Part shown: piece after piece, positions 59,763 through 64,000 of the stretch
How positions within the stretch are numbered: position 1 is the stretch's first letter
How the letters are laid out: every line of letters begins with the position of its first letter
Assembly (NCBI RefSeq): GCF_030518195.1
Contig: NZ_JAULSC010000004.1
Location: forward strand, 186,001 to 250,000
Length of the DNA stretch: 64,000 bases
From: Nocardioides cremeus
GTDB lineage: Bacteria > Actinomycetota > Actinomycetes > Propionibacteriales > Nocardioidaceae
Reading direction: 5' to 3'
Made by a program: the position numbers and the translations under genes
The notes under the pieces: generated by a model
Told to the model about the DNA's origin: nothing
The model's input: only the letters and a program-made list of their open reading frames with translations
The model's database searches: none

Positions 59763-59853
59763 CGGAGGCGGAGGGATTTGAACCCTCGATGGGGTTGTAG
59801 CCCCAAACCCGCTTAGCAGGCGGGCGCCATAGACCGGACTAGGCGACGCCTCC
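59763..59853 (-). tRNA. tRNA-Ser, anticodon GCT
   Basis: 91-nt gene with long variable arm. Acceptor GGAGGCG/CGCCTCC with discriminator G, anticodon stem CCCGC/GCGGG and loop CTGCTAA, T-loop TTCAAAT. GCT reads AGC/AGT serine codons. CCA is not encoded. Confidence 0.93.
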
Positions 59854-59938
59854 CGGCAGCGCCGACAGGCTACAAGGCCGGAGCCGCCCGCCACCAATCA
59901 GGGCGGCTGCCGGTCGGTCGCCGGCTGTTCGAGGGGGC

Positions 59939-60412
59939 TCAGCCGAGGGGGCGGTGGCCCTGGCCGGCCCGTAGGCGGCGCTGCATCTCGCGCACGAACT
60001 GCTCGCGGTCGACCGCCAGCGCCTCGACCGGGATCGTGGTGCTGCGCCCGTCCTGCAGGTGCAGCACCAGGCAGTCGATGTCGTGCACGGTCGTGGTCGC
60101 GGCCTGGCTCACCTCGCTCCAGCGGGCCCGCTTCACGCCGGCGCCGCGCACCGGCCCGACGACGTACCCGTCGTCCTCGGCGCGCAGCACGTAGGCGCGG
60201 TTGCGCAGCCACCAACCCAGCCAGAAGACGGCCCCGACGCCCACGCCCAGCAGCACGACCAGCACGTCGGCGTTGATGCTCGCCAGGGCCACGACGGCGG
60301 TGCCGGCGAACATCACCAGCGCGAGCGCGACGAGGCTGAGCCCGACCAGACGCACCGCGAAGGCCGGCGCGAAGCGGTAGTCGTGCGGCGTGGGCAGCGT
60401 CGTTCCGGCCAT
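59939..60412 (-). CDS. PH-domain-like integral membrane protein
   Basis: 157-residue protein starting MAGTTLPTPHDY at 60412. Two membrane helices cover about residues 22-44 and 47-66. The rest is a cytoplasmic bacterial PH-like (bPH) beta-domain with YVLRAEDDGYVV and LVLHLQDGRSTTIPVEAL. Function is unknown. It stands alone between two tRNA genes. Confidence 0.7.
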   Translation of the reverse strand: MAGTTLPTPHDYRFAPAFAVRLVGLSLVALALVMFAGTAVVALASINADVLVVLLGVGVGAVFWLGWWLRNRAYVLRAEDDGYVVGPVRGAGVKRARWSEVSQAATTTVHDIDCLVLHLQDGRSTTIPVEALAVDREQFVREMQRRLRAGQGHRPLG

Positions 60413-60510
60413 GGCCCGATTCCACACCACGGCTCTCGCGGGGCGCCACCCGGGCGCCCGGGCGCGGTCTTCTAGAGTGACCTGGCACGCGCCGGGCTCG
60501 GCGCGGGCAC

Positions 60511-60598
60511 GGAGGGGTGCCGGAGTGGCCTATCGGAACCGCCTTGAAAGCGGTCGTAGGGAGACCTACCGCGGGTTCGAATCCCGCCCCCTCTGCCA
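60511..60598 (+). tRNA. tRNA-Ser, anticodon TGA
   Basis: 88-nt gene with encoded CCA. Acceptor GGAGGGG/CCCCTCT, anticodon stem ACCGC/GCGGT with loop CTTGAAA, long variable arm TCGTAGGGAGACCTACC, T-loop TTCGAAT. TGA reads TCA and related serine codons. Confidence 0.95.
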
Positions 60599-60623
60599 GG
60601 CCTCCCGATGCTGACGCTGGTGC

Positions 60624-60854
60624 TCAGCGGGTGAGGGTGAGCAGCAGGTCGCCCTCCTGGACGACGTCGCCGGGGGCGACCTTGACCGCCACGACCGTGC
60701 CGGCGCGCTCGGCGATCACCGGGATCTCCATCTTCATCGACTCCAGCAGCACGACCGTGTCGCCGACCTCGACGTGCTCCCCGGCGGCGACCGCCACCTC
60801 GAGCACGTTGGCGACCATCTCCGCCGCGATCTGCTGCACCTGTTCACGAGCCAC
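60624..60854 (-). CDS. Stand-alone biotinyl carrier protein
   Basis: 76-residue biotinyl/lipoyl domain. The biotinylation site ESMKMEIPV with Lys near residue 41 is perfect, as are the flanking half-barrels VEVGDTVVLL and VAPGDVVQEGDLLL. No carboxylase gene is adjacent, so it must serve a biotin-dependent carboxylase encoded elsewhere, acetyl- or propionyl-CoA carboxylase being likely. Confidence 0.88.
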   Translation of the reverse strand: MAREQVQQIAAEMVANVLEVAVAAGEHVEVGDTVVLLESMKMEIPVIAERAGTVVAVKVAPGDVVQEGDLLLTLTR

Positions 60855-60931
60855 GTCTCGAACCTAGCCGTTACCGGCAGGTACGCCGGATCCGCTCGCG
60901 CGTCGGTGTCAGCCGACGTGTCGGGAGCGGG

Positions 60932-61957
60932 TCAGAGCAGGGCCTGGCCGCGGGCCGGCTCGGGCCGCCCGGCCGCCTTCTCCTCCGCGCGCCGCGCCCG
61001 GCGCCCGCGGGGTCCGGTCAAGCGCAGGTCGAGGCGGATCAGCGCGGCGCCGATCAGCACGCCGATGACCAGGCCGTAGGCGATGGAGAGGCCCACCTCG
61101 AGCAGCGCGACCGAGGGGTTCATCATCGAGCTGGCGACCGAGGCGGTGGCGGCCACGCCGAAGGCGCTGACCCACCAGCCCTGCCGTCGCCGGGCCCGCA
61201 TGTGGCAGCCCCACACGATGGCGGGCACACCCAACACCGTGGCGATCGGGCGCGGAAAGGCGCCCAGGTTCTCCCGCGACCAGCGCACCACGTCGAGCAG
61301 GTCGGTGACCATCGCGCCGGGGCCGTAGCGGCGCAGCAGCTCGGCGTAGGCCAGGGTCAGCAGCAGCAGCGCGCCGCCAACCAGCACGATCAGCAGCCCG
61401 CGCCGGCCCAGGCCGTGGAAGCCGGCGCCGAGCCGGAAGACCAGTCCGAAGACGCCCAGCAGGGCCAGGCCGAGCGTGGCGTACTCGAAGCTCACCACGC
61501 TGCTGACCGGCTCGAAGCCGACCACGGCCAGCGCCCCGACGGAGGCCACCAGGGTGGCCAGCAGCGCCTCGCGGGCCGCGTGCCGCAGCCGACGCGCCGG
61601 CACCGTGCCCATCACCGCGAGCACCGCGGCCACCACGCAGGTCCAGGCCGCGGCCCCGGTGCGCAGCCGGTCGTCGTCGAGCACCAGCACCGCGACGCCG
61701 ATGGCGACCGCGAGGGTGCCGAAGACCACCGGGCGACCGCCGGTGCGGGCCGCGAGGGCCCAGGTGAAGGCACCGGCCACGGCCACCGACCCGGCGCCCG
61801 GCAACCAGCCCGGCCCGATCTCGAGCACGCCCAGGACCAGGACCGCCAGCCCCGCGGCCACGGCCACCGCCCAGCCCACCAGCGGCCAGCGCGAGACGGC
61901 CAGGCGGTCGACCGAGGTGCTGACCTGCGCGAGGCGGAGGGAGACGGCTGACGACAC
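60932..61957 (-). CDS. Polytopic membrane protein of unknown function
   Basis: 341-residue protein with about 9-10 hydrophobic segments and a basic C-terminal tail (RGRRARRAEEKAAGRPE). GTG at 61957 is chosen, 12 bases after the amidase stop, so the two form one transcription unit. No known transporter signature was recognised. Confidence 0.7.
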   Translation of the reverse strand: MSSAVSLRLAQVSTSVDRLAVSRWPLVGWAVAVAAGLAVLVLGVLEIGPGWLPGAGSVAVAGAFTWALAARTGGRPVVFGTLAVAIGVAVLVLDDDRLRTGAAAWTCVVAAVLAVMGTVPARRLRHAAREALLATLVASVGALAVVGFEPVSSVVSFEYATLGLALLGVFGLVFRLGAGFHGLGRRGLLIVLVGGALLLLTLAYAELLRRYGPGAMVTDLLDVVRWSRENLGAFPRPIATVLGVPAIVWGCHMRARRRQGWWVSAFGVAATASVASSMMNPSVALLEVGLSIAYGLVIGVLIGAALIRLDLRLTGPRGRRARRAEEKAAGRPEPARGQALL

Positions 61958-61968
61958 GTCGACGAAGG

Positions 61969-62733
61969 CTACAACCGGCGGTTGGCCAGCGACGGGTTGG
62001 TGCGCCGCACCTCGGCCAGCCGAGCGAGATCGACCACACCGTGCACCAGCCCCGCGTCGGGGCCGGCCTCGGCGAGCACGTCGCCCAGCGGGTCGACCAG
62101 CATGGAGTGGCCGCTGTAGCGCGGCGCGGGCTGCCCCGCGGCAGCGACGTACACGGTGTTCTCGATGGCGCGGGCGCGCAGCAGGGTGCGCCAGTGCTCG
62201 ACCTTGCGCTCGCCGGCCACCCAGGCGGCCGGCACCAGCAGCAGCTCGGCGCCCTGGTCGACCAGCAGCCGGGCCAGCTCGGGGAAGCGCAGGTCGTAGC
62301 AGGTCATCAGGCCCACGCGGACCCCGCCGACCTCGACCAGCGCCGGGGTCGGGTCGCCGGCGCTGAGCCGGTCGGACTCGCGGTAGCCGAAGGAGTCGTA
62401 GAGATGGATCTTGCGGTACTCGGCGTGCGCGGCGCCGCGCACCAGCAGCGTGTTCCACGGCCGCTGCGGGTCGGGGCCGGTCTCGAACATGCCGGCCACG
62501 ACCGTCGCACGCCGCTCGTCGGCCACGCGGGCCAGCTCGACCCCGAAGGGACCGTCGACCGCCTCGGCGTCGGCGCTGACGTCGGCGCCGGCCGGGCCGA
62601 AGTCGCGGGCGAACGCCTCGGGCAGCACGACCAGGTCGTGGCCCTCGGGCACCACCTGCGCCAGGCGGGCGCGGTTGACGGCGGGATCGGTGTCGGAGGC
62701 CTCCTGGACCAGGGCGACGCGCAGCGTGGTCAT
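61969..62733 (-). CDS. Carbon-nitrogen hydrolase (nitrilase superfamily)
   Basis: 254-residue amidase. The Glu-Lys-Cys triad is visible as Glu in LVVLPEAFA near residue 39, Lys in YRKIHLYDSFG near residue 112, and Cys in LMTCYDLRFPEL near residue 150. Family members hydrolyse omega-amides such as 2-oxoglutaramate or deaminated glutathione. It is divergent from the mobA-like gene. Confidence 0.9.
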   Translation of the reverse strand: MTTLRVALVQEASDTDPAVNRARLAQVVPEGHDLVVLPEAFARDFGPAGADVSADAEAVDGPFGVELARVADERRATVVAGMFETGPDPQRPWNTLLVRGAAHAEYRKIHLYDSFGYRESDRLSAGDPTPALVEVGGVRVGLMTCYDLRFPELARLLVDQGAELLLVPAAWVAGERKVEHWRTLLRARAIENTVYVAAAGQPAPRYSGHSMLVDPLGDVLAEAGPDAGLVHGVVDLARLAEVRRTNPSLANRRL

Positions 62734-62777
62734 GGACCCAGCCTGCCAGCCGTGGGCGCTGCTGCCATCCTGCTGGC

Positions 62778-63380
62778 GTGGAGCCCGACGACCTGAGCGA
62801 CCTCGCGGACCCCTCCTTCAGCGCCGTGGTGCTGGCGGGGGGCACCGCCGTGCGACTCGACGGAGCCGACAAGGCCTCCGTCGAGCTGCACGGACGCACC
62901 CTGCTGACCCATGCCCTCGACGCCTGCCTCGACGCCGCGGAGGTCGTCGTGGTGGGCGACCCGGTGCCGACCCACCGGCCGGTCACCTTCACCCGCGAGG
63001 ACCCGCGCCACGGCGGCCCGGTGGCGGCCCTGCTGACGGGGCGCGACGCGCTGCTGCGGCCCGTGCGGCTGGTCGGGGTTCTCGCCGTCGACATGCCGCA
63101 CGTGGGCCCCGAGACCTTCGCCCGGCTGCGGCGGGCGGTCGGGGACGGGCCGGCCGGGCGCGACGGGGCGGTGCTGGTGGCCCCCGACGGCCGGCACGCG
63201 CTCGCGCTGGTGCTGCGCACCGACCGGCTCGACGGCGTGCGTCCCACGCGCGAGGGGCAGCACGGCATGGCGCTGCGGCGCCTCCTGGCCCGCCTCGACC
63301 TCGCCGAGGTCCCCGCCGTAGGCCGCGAGCACCGCGACGTCGACACCTGGGCCGACCTGCGCGACCTCGCCGACGACTGA
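62778..63380 (+). CDS. mobA: MobA-like molybdopterin guanylyl/nucleotidyltransferase
   Basis: 200-residue Rossmann-type NTP transferase. The signature LAGGTAVRLDGADKA near residue 20 replaces the usual LAGGxSxRMGxDKA; the Asp for metal is in VDMPHVGP. It would attach GMP to molybdopterin. The GTG at 62778 has no strong ribosome site. A DUF6457-type gene, often next to mobA in actinobacteria, follows. Confidence 0.8.
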   Translation: MEPDDLSDLADPSFSAVVLAGGTAVRLDGADKASVELHGRTLLTHALDACLDAAEVVVVGDPVPTHRPVTFTREDPRHGGPVAALLTGRDALLRPVRLVGVLAVDMPHVGPETFARLRRAVGDGPAGRDGAVLVAPDGRHALALVLRTDRLDGVRPTREGQHGMALRRLLARLDLAEVPAVGREHRDVDTWADLRDLADD

Positions 63381-63391
63381 GCCTCCGGCCC

Positions 63392-63451
63392 GTCCGGGTC
63401 GTGGTCCGGGTCGTGGTCCGGGTCGTGGTCCGGGTCGTGGTCCGGGTCGTG
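63392..63451. repeat. 12-bp tandem repeat, five copies
   Basis: Five perfect copies of GTCCGGGTCGTG directly after the mobA-like stop. Sequence further on (GGACCACGACCCGGG near 63540 and shorter ACGACC units) is its reverse complement, so a large stem could form across 63392-63555. Confidence 0.85.
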
Positions 63452-63598
63452 GTCCCCTGGCGCGTCATGGCGCGTCCCCAGGCACACGACCCGAGCCACG
63501 ACGCAGACCACGACTGGAGCCACAACTGAAGCCACGATTGGGACCACGACCCGGGCGGCGGTGTTGCGCCGGGCGGGCCGGGTCGCGAGGCTGGGCCC

Positions 63599-64000
63599 GT
63601 GAACCTGCACGACTGGATCGACGAGCTCTGCGACATCCTCGACCTCGACGCGGAGGTGGACGAGACGCTGCTGCTCGACCTGGCCCGCGACGTGGCGCAC
63701 GCCGTGGCGCGGCCGGCCGCGCCCCTGTCGACGTACCTCCTCGGGCTCGCCGCGGGCGCCAAGGGTGGCGACCCGGCCGTGGTCGAGGAGCTCGCCGAGC
63801 GGGTCCGCTCGCTGGCCGACGGCTGGGACCAGCCGGCGACGCCCGACGAACCGGTGGCTGCGGCCGACGACCTCGGCACCGACGCGGCCCAGGACGACCT
63901 CGACGGGGCGACCGACCCGCTGACCGAGATCGAGGACCTCGACGAGCTCCTCGGCCGCGACCCCGAGCCCGACTCTGGACCCGACTCCGGGCGCGACCTC
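63599..64000 (+). CDS. DUF6457-type protein (3' end outside window)
   Basis: First 134 codons of a soluble acidic protein, GTG at 63599. The N-terminal part LHDWIDELCDILDLDAEVDETLLLDLARD (in pieces) and YLLGLAAGAKGG matches a small family found beside molybdenum-cofactor genes. The later part is Asp/Glu-rich linker sequence and still open at the edge. It probably works with the mobA-like product; the role is unknown. Confidence 0.65.
   Translation, partial: MNLHDWIDELCDILDLDAEVDETLLLDLARDVAHAVARPAAPLSTYLLGLAAGAKGGDPAVVEELAERVRSLADGWDQPATPDEPVAAADDLGTDAAQDDLDGATDPLTEIEDLDELLGRDPEPDSGPDSGRDL

Noticed and set aside
61958..63700. Long leftward frame through the amidase and mobA-like genes joined to the membrane protein
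   Set aside because: Shadow translation; tandem-repeat-derived DHDPD residues and low complexity show it is not a protein.
1..64000. CRISPR array or rRNA genes
   Set aside because: No regularly spaced direct repeats of CRISPR size and no rRNA-like stretches were seen. The only short tandem array is the 12-bp repeat at 63392.

Overview
The window comes from a high-GC actinobacterium, most likely a Nocardioides-type soil organism. The signs are almost purely G/C third positions, many GTG starts, ATGA-coupled operons, a GTP-type PEP carboxykinase, F420-type enzymes and multi-acyl-CoA-dehydrogenase catabolic operons. The genus is an inference from gene content.

Left chromosomal flank (1-5486). 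A polar amino-acid ABC transporter (ATPase cut by the window edge, permease, lipoprotein), a hotdog thioesterase, and a divergent MarR / VOC-hydrolase-hydratase module that looks like a small meta-cleavage aromatic pathway. Two palindromes overlap the MarR promoter region.

Genomic island (about 5487-54616). A 123-bp direct repeat (122/123 identical, offset 49,007 bp) bounds about 49 kb. The right copy covers the 3' part of an intact tRNA-Arg(ACG) gene. The left copy is an orphan 46-nt tRNA 3' end plus its downstream hairpin. This is the signature of tRNA-directed integration. No integrase is left. The left end holds an intact IS3-family element that cuts an IS30-type transposase gene, then a decayed F420-NADP reductase fragment. 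The right end holds a truncated pcaH fragment with its operator.

The island interior is a large CoA-thioester catabolic system. It has two acyl-CoA synthetases, nine acyl-CoA dehydrogenases (one complete, and four pairs in which sequence motifs are split between partners), and several crotonases. A MaoC hydratase, SDR dehydrogenases, three thiolase/Ltp2-like proteins with DUF35 partners and a classical thiolase follow. There are also three CoA-transferases, two hotdog/TesB thioesterases, two ACMSD-type amidohydrolases, a luciferase-like monooxygenase, a Ddn-type F420 protein and an ABC uptake system in which LivH, LivM and LivG are one polypeptide. One TetR regulator is encoded inside. Seven copies of a 16-bp palindrome (consensus TTGACGAWATCGTCAA) sit at the promoters of most of these operons, so the parts form one predicted regulon. 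The split dehydrogenases and Ltp2-DUF35 pairs resemble the logic of steroid side-chain degradation, but the operator differs from the KstR/KstR2 motifs and the substrate cannot be read from the sequence. A separate amidohydrolase / CoA-transferase / crotonase operon (49919-53389) has its own, different palindrome.

Right chromosomal flank (54617-64000). Cation/proton antiporter, pckG, an HTH regulator, a tiny secreted cysteine peptide, tRNA-Ser(GCT), a PH-domain membrane protein, tRNA-Ser(TGA), a stand-alone biotinyl carrier, a polytopic membrane protein, a nitrilase-family amidase, a MobA-like nucleotidyltransferase, a 12-bp tandem repeat, and a DUF6457-type gene cut by the window edge.
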